Shown here: one piece after another, positions 49,982 through 58,337 of the stretch
How positions within the stretch are numbered: the stretch's first letter is position 1
Layout: the number at the start of each line of letters is the position of its first letter
Assembly: GCF_020523795.1 (NCBI RefSeq)
Contig: NZ_JAJALI010000005.1
Coordinates: 310,001 to 374,000, forward strand
Length of the DNA stretch: 64,000 bases
Reading direction: 5' to 3'
From: Ancylobacter sp. Lp-2
Lineage (GTDB): Bacteria; Pseudomonadota; Alphaproteobacteria; Rhizobiales; Xanthobacteraceae
Position numbers and translations under genes: made by a program
Notes under the pieces: model-generated
The model's database searches: none
Told to the model about the DNA's origin: nothing
Seen by the model: the letters and a program-made list of their open reading frames with translations, nothing else

Positions 49982-51568
49982 TCAGGACCAGAAGGGCCTG
50001 GCCTCGGTAAACAGTTCCCAGGTCTGCTTCAGCTCCTTGGCGGTTTCGACGCAATCCCGTCCCTGCCAGCCGGTGATCGCCCCGATCGCCCGATGGACCT
50101 GCGGGCTCGACGTGCTCGCCTCGACCTCGCGCAGAAGCGATTGCGTCGTGGTGGCATCGTTGTCCGCCCCGAGGACGTTCTGCAGCCGCGACATCCGCTT
50201 CAGATATTTCTGGGCGACCTCGGTCTCGCCGAAAAGCGGCTGGAAGAATTCCGCGGCGTAGCGGAGCTTCTTCAGGGTGAGGCGCAGTTCATGCCGGGCC
50301 TCCGGCGCGAGCCGGCGCAAATGCTGGCCCTGCTTCAGCGCCTTCCGGCTGAGGCGGGTCAGCGCCCGGTCGGCGACGTCTCGACCGGGCTGGGTCAGCA
50401 CCGCCAGCGCCTCGATCCCGATGTCGTTGCGCCAGCTGCGGCGCTCGATCACCCTGCCGAGAGACAGCAGGAAGCCCGTGCAATCGGGACCGAGCAGAAC
50501 CGCGCGCGCCGCCTCGTAGCCGCGCTCCCGCAGCGGTGCGGTCGCGGCCTTGAGGTCGGTAAAATCGATGCCGGGCAGGTTGGTGGCCTCGATCTCGGCG
50601 ATCGTGGTGGACTGGAAGACGTCCCAGTTGCGGGCCGGCCCCAACGCGGAGGCCAGCCTGCGGGCATCGACCACCAGAGCCTGAAGCGTCGAGGCGGGGA
50701 TTTCCCGCCCGAATACCGAGATCGCCGTCCGCAGGCGCCGGAGGGCGACCCGCAGCTGATGTACGCCTTCCAGGTCCCTTCCGTGCTGCGCCGCCATCAG
50801 ATTGGCCATGACGTGCCGCTGACAGGTGGTCAGGGTCTTGGCGATCACCTCGTCGGCGATGTCGTCGGGCTCGATGCCGGAGGCGGGCGCCTTTCCGGCA
50901 CGCGGATGACCGCCGAAAGCGAGCGCGTAGCCGCGCTCCGCCTTGCTCTGGGTGCCGATGCGAAGGGAGCCCTGCTCCAGCAGCGACAAGGCGAGCTCGT
51001 AGAGGGCGCCGACCTCGCCCGACTTCAGCTCCAGCTCGATTTCGCAGACCGGCTCCGTCCGCTCGCCGGCGATCAGTTCGCCCTCGTCGAACGCCAGCTC
51101 GACGACCGAGCCGCCGAAGGGCACCGTCTTGGTGTGGCGGCGGATGCGGGTGGTGAAGACCGTCCCGAGATCGGCCGCCTGCAACGTCTCGAACGGCGCG
51201 CCGAGGTCACCCAGCGGCAGGGCGTCGAGCTGCAGCGCCATATCCGGCACCTGTGTCTCCAGCTCCGGCCGCTGCAAGGGGTTCGCCTGCGCCGCCAGTT
51301 TCAGGGTCTGCACATGCTGCTTGCCGCTGCGCCGAACGCGAAGCGAGCCGCCGTGCCGGGCGATGACCGCATCGGGCGTATCGTAATAGGTGGCCTCCAG
51401 CCGCCGGACGACGCCCCTGGATGTGGCATTGCGCAATACGATCGGGGCATCGACGAGCCGCGCAAGAGTGGCCGGATCCGTCAACAGCTTGAGTTCGATC
51501 TCGTGAGCGCCCGACGCCTTCGCGTCGTCGCCCGCTTCCCGCTGCATCGTGGTGCTGCCTTCCGGCAT
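49982..51568 (-). CDS. CYTH and CHAD domain-containing protein
   Basis: A 528-residue cytoplasmic protein with an N-terminal CYTH domain (residues about 20-210; ELELK-type E-I-E-L-K-L-L start, the triphosphate tunnel motif) and a C-terminal CHAD helical domain (about 240-520; HVMANLMAAQHGRDLEGVHQLRVALRRLR, RHELRLTLKKLRYAAEFFQP). CYTH enzymes act on triphosphates or polyphosphate; CHAD binds polyphosphate. The ATG at 51568 has AAGGA eight bases upstream; a GTG at 51586 behind GGGGAGG is the alternative, with an 6-residue extension. Role in polyphosphate handling is an inference from the domains. Confidence 0.9.
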   Translation of the reverse strand: MPEGSTTMQREAGDDAKASGAHEIELKLLTDPATLARLVDAPIVLRNATSRGVVRRLEATYYDTPDAVIARHGGSLRVRRSGKQHVQTLKLAAQANPLQRPELETQVPDMALQLDALPLGDLGAPFETLQAADLGTVFTTRIRRHTKTVPFGGSVVELAFDEGELIAGERTEPVCEIELELKSGEVGALYELALSLLEQGSLRIGTQSKAERGYALAFGGHPRAGKAPASGIEPDDIADEVIAKTLTTCQRHVMANLMAAQHGRDLEGVHQLRVALRRLRTAISVFGREIPASTLQALVVDARRLASALGPARNWDVFQSTTIAEIEATNLPGIDFTDLKAATAPLRERGYEAARAVLLGPDCTGFLLSLGRVIERRSWRNDIGIEALAVLTQPGRDVADRALTRLSRKALKQGQHLRRLAPEARHELRLTLKKLRYAAEFFQPLFGETEVAQKYLKRMSRLQNVLGADNDATTTQSLLREVEASTSSPQVHRAIGAITGWQGRDCVETAKELKQTWELFTEARPFWS

Positions 51569-51766
51569 GTCGTCGTCCTTCTTCACGCCTGCCTCCCCCG
51601 GCCGTCGGTCGTCGGTCGTCGCCAGAGGGGAAGCCATCGATAGTGCCTGCACACAGCGATAGGGGCTGAGACTGTCACAAAAAAGTAGCAATGGCGCCGA
51701 GACGCACGGAAAGATTGGATATCCGGGCAAACAGCGCGAAGGCGTTCATGCTGGACGTGTCGCCAC

Positions 51767-52948
51767 TCACGGCCCGGCATCGATCTCGGCGATGATCCGG
51801 CCGGCCTCGGCAAAGGCGGTATTGGCGGCCGGGACGCCGGCATAGATCGCGGTCTGCATGAGCACCTCCTTCAGCTCGTCGCGGGTGAAGCCGTCGCGCG
51901 CGAGCCCGGCGCGGACATGCAGGCGAAACTCCTCCCAGCGACCGAGGCCGGCGGTGATCGCCACCACCAGCAGCCGGCGGGTGCGCTCGTCGAGCCCCGG
52001 CCGGCTCCAGATCTCCTGCCAGGCGATGCGAGTGATCATCGCCTGGAACTCAGCGTTGAAGGGGGTGCGCGCCGCCAGCGAGCGGTCGACCCAGTCGTCG
52101 CCGAGCACCCGGCGCCGATGGGCGAGACCCGCCTCGTACAGTGTCTGCGCCGCCTGCTCGACCTCCTGCGCCGGCGCGAGGAAGCTCCGGAGTGCGCTCG
52201 CCAGTGCGGCCGGCACCTCGACGGGGGCGAGATGGGCGCAGTCGAGAACGAGGTGAGCGGCGCCGGGAATGCCGGCGACGAGCCGCTCGCCATGGCCGGC
52301 ATAGGGCGTCGAGACATCGCGCGTGCCGGTGACGACCAGCGTCGGCACGGCGATTTCCCGCAGGTGGCCGATCAGTTCCATGTCGCGGATCGCCGCGCCG
52401 GCACCGGCATAGCCCTGCGCCGGCGTCGACAGCAGGCCACGACGCAGGCTCTCGGCGACGAAGGGGCGCTGCGCGGCAAAGGCCGGCGACAGGAATCGTC
52501 CCATGGCGAGATCGGCGATACCAGCCATGCCCTCCGCCGCCACGCGGGCGATGCGGTCCTCCCACGCGCCCCTGTCCATGGCCGGCGAGGTGCAGATCAG
52601 CGCCAGCGCCGTCACTCGCTCGGGCCGGTCGAGAGCGAGCTGCATCGCCACCATGCCGCCGAGCGACACGCCGGCCACCGCCGCCGCGCCAATTCCGGCG
52701 GCGTCCATCGCGGCGGAGACATCGTCGGCCAGCATCGCCAGCGTGTAGGCGCCAGCCGGGGCATCGGAGGCGCCGTGGCCGCGCATATCGATCCGCAGCA
52801 GGCGGAAGGCCGGCAGCAGATGCGGCATCGCCGCGTCCCACAGCGTCAGGTCGGTGCCGATCGAATTGAGCAGGACAAGCGGCGGGTTGGCCTCGGCTCC
52901 GTCCAGCCTCCAGAAGATGCGCGCCCCGGCGCTGGTGACGAACGGCAT
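51767..52948 (-). CDS. pcaL: 3-oxoadipate enol-lactonase / 4-carboxymuconolactone decarboxylase fusion (PcaD-PcaC)
   Basis: A 393-residue bifunctional enzyme. Residues 1 to about 262 are an alpha/beta hydrolase, PcaD: nucleophile Ser95 in GVSLGG, Asp211 in GTRDVSTP and His239 in DCAHLAPV. Residues from about 268 are a PcaC/CMD domain (RRRVLGDDWVDRSL, FNAEFQAMITRIAWQEIW, AGLGRWEEFRLHVRAGL, MQTAIYAGVPAANTAF). Together they convert 4-carboxymuconolactone to 3-oxoadipate enol-lactone and on to 3-oxoadipate. The D-C fusion order (PcaL) is known from actinomycetes and some proteobacteria. Its start lies four bases after the pcaB stop; it ends the quinate/protocatechuate operon. Confidence 0.95.
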   Translation of the reverse strand: MPFVTSAGARIFWRLDGAEANPPLVLLNSIGTDLTLWDAAMPHLLPAFRLLRIDMRGHGASDAPAGAYTLAMLADDVSAAMDAAGIGAAAVAGVSLGGMVAMQLALDRPERVTALALICTSPAMDRGAWEDRIARVAAEGMAGIADLAMGRFLSPAFAAQRPFVAESLRRGLLSTPAQGYAGAGAAIRDMELIGHLREIAVPTLVVTGTRDVSTPYAGHGERLVAGIPGAAHLVLDCAHLAPVEVPAALASALRSFLAPAQEVEQAAQTLYEAGLAHRRRVLGDDWVDRSLAARTPFNAEFQAMITRIAWQEIWSRPGLDERTRRLLVVAITAGLGRWEEFRLHVRAGLARDGFTRDELKEVLMQTAIYAGVPAANTAFAEAGRIIAEIDAGP

Positions 52949-52952
52949 GGCC

Positions 52953-54098
52953 CTATCCCTCGTGCGGGTCGGAAAGCAGCTGCGCGACCAGCGCCGCGCT
53001 CTCGCCGATATCGCCGCCGAGTTCGGCCGCCGCGAGGTTGCGGGCGATCGCGGCCGTGTCGATCTCCAGCCCCTGCGCCACCTCCGCCATCGCCGCCGCG
53101 CTGCCGGCCGCGAGCAGGAACAGCTCGGCCAGCACCGGCCCTTCCGCCTGCCAGCCGCCGAGGCCGCGCTCGCCCTCTGCCGGCAGGCCAAACAGCACGC
53201 CGGCGGCGAGGCCGGGGGCGCGATGAGCGGCGGCCAGCGCGACCTGGCATCCGGTCGGATTGCGCTTATGCGCCATGGCCGAGGAACCGCCGCGGCCGGC
53301 AACCGCCGGTTCGCGCGCCTCGCCGATGGCGTTCTGCGCCAGCAGCGAGAGGTCGCGCGCCATCTTGCCAAGCGCGCCGATGAGAATGGCGAGGGCGGCC
53401 GCGATGCCGGCGAGCCCACCGCGACGGACGTGCCAGGGCGGCGCGGCGGGCAGGCCGAGCGCCGGACCCAGCCGGGCGGCGACCGCCGCGCCCTTGCCGT
53501 CCAGTCCCTCCCGCGTACCCGCCGCGCCGCCGAACTGCAGCACCGCGTGATCGGCGACTTCGGCCTCCAGCCGGCGGGATGCCTCGCAGATGCCGGCGCG
53601 CCACTGCGCGAGGCGCAGGCCGAAGCCGATCGGCCGCGCATCCTGCAACAGCGTGCGGCCAAGCGCCGGCCGCGTCGCGTGCCGCTGCGCCTCCAGGGCG
53701 AGCGCCGCCGTCAGCGGATCGATGTCCTGCGCGAGCAGGGTCGTGGCCTCGCGGATCTGGAGGGCCAGCACGGTATCGGCGAGGTCCTGGCTGGTGGTGC
53801 CCTTGTGCAGGGCCGGGGCGATGGCGGGCGGCAGCGCCGCACGCAATCGGATGACCAGCGGGATCGCCAGCGTGCCAGCATGGGCGGCCTCGGCGGCGAG
53901 TTCCGCCGGATCGACGACGAGGGTACGGCAAAGCTCGGCGATGGCGAGCGCCGCCTCCGGCGCCACCAGCCCCTCGGCGGCCTCCGCGCTGGCGAGCGCC
54001 GCCTCGAAGGCGAGCGCATGGCGCAGCGTCGTGGCGTCGTCGAAGACCGCCAGCATGGCGTCGGTGGTCGAGGGCCGGGTGCGGAGCAACTGGCTCAT
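52953..54098 (-). CDS. pcaB: 3-carboxy-cis,cis-muconate cycloisomerase
   Basis: A 381-residue fumarase-superfamily lyase, producing 4-carboxymuconolactone from the ring-cleavage product of protocatechuate. The signature loop GSSAMAHKRNP at residues 271-281 (catalytic Ser in Gly-Ser-Ser) and TSQDLADTVLALQ near 102 match PcaB; the N-terminal DAMLAVFDDATTLRHALAFE is typical. It is shorter than many PcaB (about 350-450). Start ATG at 54098 overlaps the pcaG stop by four bases. Confidence 0.94.
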   Translation of the reverse strand: MSQLLRTRPSTTDAMLAVFDDATTLRHALAFEAALASAEAAEGLVAPEAALAIAELCRTLVVDPAELAAEAAHAGTLAIPLVIRLRAALPPAIAPALHKGTTSQDLADTVLALQIREATTLLAQDIDPLTAALALEAQRHATRPALGRTLLQDARPIGFGLRLAQWRAGICEASRRLEAEVADHAVLQFGGAAGTREGLDGKGAAVAARLGPALGLPAAPPWHVRRGGLAGIAAALAILIGALGKMARDLSLLAQNAIGEAREPAVAGRGGSSAMAHKRNPTGCQVALAAAHRAPGLAAGVLFGLPAEGERGLGGWQAEGPVLAELFLLAAGSAAAMAEVAQGLEIDTAAIARNLAAAELGGDIGESAALVAQLLSDPHEG

Positions 54099-54790
54099 AG
54101 GTCGAAGAACACCGTTTCGTTCTCCCCCTGCAGCACGATGTCGAGCCACCAGACGCCATCGGGCCGGCGCCGGGCGATCAGCGTATCCCGCCGCTCCGCC
54201 GGCACTAGCGCGAGGATCGGGTCGTCGCCATTGCCCTCGCCATCGGCGAAATAGAGCCGGGTGGCCAGCCGCTTGAGCAGGCCGCGCCCGAGCACGGACA
54301 GCGCGATGTGCGGCGCCTGCAGGGTATTGCCCGGCCCAGGCACCCGGCCGGGGCGAATGGTGCGGAAGCGCCATATGCCGTTCGCGTCGGTCGCCCCACG
54401 GCCGAAGCCGACGAAATGCGGATCGAGCGGCACCTCCTCGCGCCCGTCCTCGTCGCTGGCATAGCGGCCGGCGGCATTGGCGTGCCAGATCTCGACCATG
54501 ACATCGTTCAACGGCGTACCCTGGCCATCATAGACGCCGCCGGCGATCTCGATCACCTCACCCTGCGGCGCCCCGGAGACGCCGGAAGTGGCGAGCAGGA
54601 AATGCTCCGGCGGCATCAGGTCGGGCCGCGCGCCGAGATCGGAGCGGCCGACGAGGTCGGCGCCGCCCTTCCACGGCAGGCCGTAGTGAAAGAACGGCCC
54701 CACCGTCTGCGACGGCGTCTGCCCAAACAGCGTCGGGTCCTGATTATCGAGGCGCGGCGCGGTATTCAGGGCGTCGAGGTCAGTGGTCAT
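54095..54790 (-). CDS. pcaG: Protocatechuate 3,4-dioxygenase alpha subunit
   Basis: A 231-residue intradiol dioxygenase alpha subunit. It has the family fold (VGPFFHYGLP near residue 30, VMVEIWHANAAGRYAS near 97, GRGATDANGIWRFRTIRPGR near 125) but, as expected for PcaG, lacks the full set of Fe ligands: after the first Tyr the equivalents of the second Tyr and two His are absent or changed. It is about 30 residues longer than typical PcaG (about 200), with an insertion near 45-75. Start ATG at 54790 overlaps the pcaH stop. Associates with PcaH. Confidence 0.92.
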   Translation of the reverse strand: MTTDLDALNTAPRLDNQDPTLFGQTPSQTVGPFFHYGLPWKGGADLVGRSDLGARPDLMPPEHFLLATSGVSGAPQGEVIEIAGGVYDGQGTPLNDVMVEIWHANAAGRYASDEDGREEVPLDPHFVGFGRGATDANGIWRFRTIRPGRVPGPGNTLQAPHIALSVLGRGLLKRLATRLYFADGEGNGDDPILALVPAERRDTLIARRRPDGVWWLDIVLQGENETVFFDL

Positions 54791-55523
54791 CATGCTCCTC
54801 CTCGAACGGGGTCTGGTCGCGGCCTTTGAGCACGATGTCGAAGCGATAGCCGAGCGCCCAATTCGGCACGGTGGTGCCGATGTCGAAGCGGGCGACGAGG
54901 CGCTGGCGATAGGGCATCGGCACGGCATTGGCGATCGGGTCGATCTCGATCAGCGGATCGTCCGGGAAATACATCTGCGTGACCAGCCGGGTGGCGAAGG
55001 CGGGGCCGAGCAGCGAGAGATGGATATGCGCCGGGCGCCACGCATTCTTGTGGTTGCCCCACGGATAGGCGCCGGGCCGGATGCTGACGAAGCGGTAGCG
55101 CCCCTCGGCATCGGTGATCACGCGGCCGACGCCGGTGAAATTCGGGTCGAGCGGCGCCGGCCAGTCGTCGCGGGAATGGATGTAGCGCCCGGCGGCGTTG
55201 GCCTGCCAGATCTCGATCACCGTATCCGGCACCGGGCGCGCCTGCTCGTCGAGTACCAGGCCGGCGACGACGATGCGCTGGCCCTGCGGTTCGCCGCGAT
55301 GCTGCACCGTGAGGTCCGCCATGGTGGGGCCCATCAGCCGCGCCCAGGCATGGTCGGGGCCGGTGACTTCCGTGAGCGTCGCCGGAATGGCGAGCGGCGC
55401 GAGGCGGGGCGCGCGCAGCACGGTGGAACGGTAGTCGGCATGCAGCGAGGGCGGCGCGCCCGCATCCTCGCGGCGATAGGGAAGGATCATTCGGCTGATC
55501 GGTCGGCTGCTCACTTGGCTCAT
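54780..55523 (-). CDS. pcaH: Protocatechuate 3,4-dioxygenase beta subunit
   Basis: A 247-residue catalytic subunit: ortho ring cleavage of protocatechuate with O2 and non-heme Fe(III). The four Fe ligands are present: Tyr114 (NAAGRYIH), Tyr153 (PGAYPW), His166 and His168 (AHIHLS). IEIWQANAAGRY and YPWGNHKNAWRPAHIHLS are the family signatures. ATG at 55523. Overlaps pcaG by 11 bases, so the subunits are coupled. Confidence 0.96.
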   Translation of the reverse strand: MSQVSSRPISRMILPYRREDAGAPPSLHADYRSTVLRAPRLAPLAIPATLTEVTGPDHAWARLMGPTMADLTVQHRGEPQGQRIVVAGLVLDEQARPVPDTVIEIWQANAAGRYIHSRDDWPAPLDPNFTGVGRVITDAEGRYRFVSIRPGAYPWGNHKNAWRPAHIHLSLLGPAFATRLVTQMYFPDDPLIEIDPIANAVPMPYRQRLVARFDIGTTVPNWALGYRFDIVLKGRDQTPFEEEHDDH

Positions 55524-55571
55524 GGCACCACCTCCATCAAGCGGCCACGGGAAGGGACAGGCGTTGCAGGC

Positions 55572-57476
55572 TCACTGGCCGGCGAAGGCCGACGCGGCGG
55601 GCATCTGCAGATTGGCCTGCGCGGTCAGGCGGATGGCGGCATTGGCCGCGCCGTAGCCGGCATAGTTGTCGCGCTGCACGATCTCGAAGAAGAAGCCGCC
55701 ATTCAGCGTCGCGGTGTAGGCGTGGCGAAACTCGCCGCCGGCATCGCGGTCGTAGAGGATGTTCAGCGCCTTAAGCGCGTCGATGTCGGCGGCGGAGAGG
55801 TCGGAGCGCGCCTCGAGGTCGTCATAGTAGTTCTCCGGGATCGGCAGCATGGCGACGCCATCAGTCACCAGCCGGCCGACGGTGGCGGCGATGTCGTGGG
55901 TGACGAAGGCGATGTGCTGCACGCCGGAGCCGAACAGCTCGTTGACGAAGCGGGCGGACAGGGTGCGGTGGCTCTGCGAGCCGTTGAGGATCAGCCGCAG
56001 CCCGTGGCCGGCGCCGTCGACCGGTCCGCTCTCGACGACCTGGCTCTGCACCACCCCGCCGGGATCGATCACCGCCTGGGTCGGCGACTTCCGCGTCTCG
56101 AACAGCGAGGAGTAGAACAACAGCCAGGTCAGCATCTCCTCGTACTGCATGCTCTGCGAGACATGGTCGACGCCGAGCAGCCCGGCGCCCGGAACCACCT
56201 CCCCGGTCGGCTCGAAATCCACCTCGGCCCAGCGGCCGAGCGCCGAGGCGCGGTCGAGGAAATAGACGAGGCTACCGCCGACGCCGCGCACCGCGGGAAT
56301 GTCGAGCTCGCCGGGACCGACCGCGCCGGCATGCGGCACGTCGAGCAGCGCCCGTGCGCGTTCGATCGCCTCCCGGGCGTCCGGCACCCGTAGTGCCAGC
56401 GCGCAGACCGAGGTGCCATGGGTGATCTGGTAGCTGTGCGCGAAGCCTTCCGCGTCGCTGTTCAGCACGAGGCGGATGTCGCCCTGGCTCCAAAGGTCGA
56501 CATCCTTCGAGCGGTGCCGGCCGGTGCGGCCGAAGCCGAAGGCGCGCAGCAGCTTTTCGAGGCCGGGCCGCTCCGCCTCGGCGACGGCGAACTCGATGAA
56601 CTCCACCGCCTCGACCGGACGCGGCACCGGCATCGGCACCGCGCCGGGCACCGACCGCCCGAGCCGGCGGGCGGTCTCGTCCAGCACCCAGATCAGCGAC
56701 CGGTGGCCGTCCAGCGCCACCGAGCGCGCCGAGCCGGCCCGGAAGCGGTCGTTGAAGATCTCCAGCGACAGCACGCCGTCATAGCCGGTCGCGACCAGTG
56801 CATCCATGAAGCCGGCGAGGTCGAGGTCGCCCTGGCCCGGCAGGCAGCGCCAGTGCCGGCTCCAGGACAGCGGGTCGAGCTGCAGCAGCGGCGCATCGGC
56901 CATCTGCACCATGGCGATCTTGTCGCGCGGGATGGTGGCGATAGCGGAAAGGTCGAGCTTGCGGGCGAGGATGTGGAAGCTGTCGAGCACGACGCCGACT
57001 TCCGGCCGTCCGGCCCGCCGCACGATCTCCCAGGCATCGCGATAATCGTAGATGTGGCGGCCCCAGGCCAGCGCCTCATAGCCGACGCGCAGGCCGCGCC
57101 GACCGGCCCGCTCGCCGAGCTCGACGAAGTCGGCCGCCAGCCGGTCGATGCCGCTCTGCGCCTCCGGCGAGACGTTGGAGCAGACGAACAGCAGTCCGCT
57201 GCCGAGCTCCTGCAACAGATCGAACTTGCGCTCGGCACGGTCGAAGGTGCGCTGCCGGCGTGCCTCCGGCATGCCCTCGAAGTCGCGGAAGGGCTGGCAG
57301 GTGACAATGGACAGGCCGAGGTCGCCGCAGATCCGGCGCACCTCGGCCGGCGAGCCGGGGAAGGCGATCAGGTCGTTCTCGAAGATCTCGACCGCCGGGA
57401 AGCCCGCCGCCGCGATGGCCTCCAGCTTCTCCACCAGCGTACCCGAGACGCAGACGGTGGCAATGGACGGGATCAT
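55572..57476 (-). CDS. quiC: 3-dehydroshikimate dehydratase, QuiC type with HPPD-like domain
   Basis: A 634-residue protein that dehydrates 3-dehydroshikimate to protocatechuate, linking quinate/shikimate to the pca branch. The N-terminal TIM barrel (to about 275) has metal ligands Glu134 (GYEALAWG), Asp165 (VVLDSFHI), Gln191 (VQMADAP) and Glu239 (LSLEIFN), the same positions I recall for the Pseudomonas QuiC. From about 290 comes a VOC/HPPD-like domain with its own metal triad: His in GVDHVSQS, His in GVQHIAFVTHDI and Glu in FFEIVQRDNYAG. ATG at 57476. It sits between the AroE-like and pcaH genes, as pathway order predicts. Confidence 0.94.
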   Translation of the reverse strand: MIPSIATVCVSGTLVEKLEAIAAAGFPAVEIFENDLIAFPGSPAEVRRICGDLGLSIVTCQPFRDFEGMPEARRQRTFDRAERKFDLLQELGSGLLFVCSNVSPEAQSGIDRLAADFVELGERAGRRGLRVGYEALAWGRHIYDYRDAWEIVRRAGRPEVGVVLDSFHILARKLDLSAIATIPRDKIAMVQMADAPLLQLDPLSWSRHWRCLPGQGDLDLAGFMDALVATGYDGVLSLEIFNDRFRAGSARSVALDGHRSLIWVLDETARRLGRSVPGAVPMPVPRPVEAVEFIEFAVAEAERPGLEKLLRAFGFGRTGRHRSKDVDLWSQGDIRLVLNSDAEGFAHSYQITHGTSVCALALRVPDAREAIERARALLDVPHAGAVGPGELDIPAVRGVGGSLVYFLDRASALGRWAEVDFEPTGEVVPGAGLLGVDHVSQSMQYEEMLTWLLFYSSLFETRKSPTQAVIDPGGVVQSQVVESGPVDGAGHGLRLILNGSQSHRTLSARFVNELFGSGVQHIAFVTHDIAATVGRLVTDGVAMLPIPENYYDDLEARSDLSAADIDALKALNILYDRDAGGEFRHAYTATLNGGFFFEIVQRDNYAGYGAANAAIRLTAQANLQMPAASAFAGQ

Positions 57477-57488
57477 GGCGTGCTCCTT

Positions 57489-58319
57489 TCAGCGAAGCCG
57501 CGCAATGGCGCGCAGGTCGTCCGGCGTGGTGGAGGGCAGTCCGAAGAATTCGAGATAGGCGGGGATCTGCTCGAACAGCATGTCGGTGCCGATCTGAAAC
57601 GCGCAGCCGCGTGTCCGCGCCGCCGCGAGGAACGGCGTGATCTCGTGCGTCAGCACCACCTCGCCGACGAAGGCGGAGGGAGAAAGCCTGTCGACGTCGA
57701 CCGGCAGAGGATCACCGGGCCGCATGCCGAGCGGGGTGGCGTTGACCACGATGTCGAAGCCGGACGGGTCGTTCGAGCCGGTCGCGACCCGCAGGTCGGG
57801 ATAGTGACGCATCAGCCGCCTACCGAGCTCGTCGGCCGCCGCCGCGTGGCTGTCGAACAAGGCGAGCTCGGCGATGCCGGCGCGGGCGAGCGAGGCGGCG
57901 ATGGCCGAGCCGACGCCGCCGGCGCCGACGACCAGCCCGCGCCGGCCGGCCACCTCGCGCCCCTTGCGCAACAGGCCGCGCACGAAGCCCTCGCCGTCGA
58001 ACATCTCGCCGACCAGCCGGCCGTCCGCCTCCCGCCGCACCGCGTTGCAGGCGCCGGCGATGGCGGCCGTCGGGCGCACCTCGTCGACGATGGCGAGGGT
58101 CGCGACCTTGTGCGGCATGGTGATCAGCGTGCCGAGCGCGTTGGAGAGCCGGAAGAACAGCTTGAGAAAGGCCGGGTAGTCGGCGCTGCGGCACCCCATC
58201 GGCACGACGAGCGCATCGATGCCCTCGCGCTCGAAATAGGGGTTGTAGATCATCGGCGACTTGAAGCTCTCGGTGGGAAAGCCGAGATGGCCGATCAGCT
58301 GTGTGGTTCCGGTGATCAT
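57489..58319 (-). CDS. AroE-family shikimate/quinate dehydrogenase
   Basis: A 276-residue NAD(P)-dependent dehydrogenase. Catalytic Lys71 in LITMPHK and Asp108 in EMFDGEG, the nucleotide loop VVGAGGVGSAIAASLARAG near 130, and NATPLGM near 190 match AroE. The substrate-carboxylate motif S-x-S-P reads F-K-S-P (residues 19-22), so the first Ser is Phe, and N-T-D reads M-F-D. This suggests altered substrate preference, for example quinate or 3-dehydroshikimate-related acids, rather than biosynthetic shikimate. Context (between a QuiC and a MocA-type dehydrogenase) supports a catabolic role: quinate or shikimate oxidation. Confidence 0.9.
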   Translation of the reverse strand: MITGTTQLIGHLGFPTESFKSPMIYNPYFEREGIDALVVPMGCRSADYPAFLKLFFRLSNALGTLITMPHKVATLAIVDEVRPTAAIAGACNAVRREADGRLVGEMFDGEGFVRGLLRKGREVAGRRGLVVGAGGVGSAIAASLARAGIAELALFDSHAAAADELGRRLMRHYPDLRVATGSNDPSGFDIVVNATPLGMRPGDPLPVDVDRLSPSAFVGEVVLTHEITPFLAAARTRGCAFQIGTDMLFEQIPAYLEFFGLPSTTPDDLRAIARLR

Positions 58320-58337
58320 CTCTCGTCCCGATTGCTG

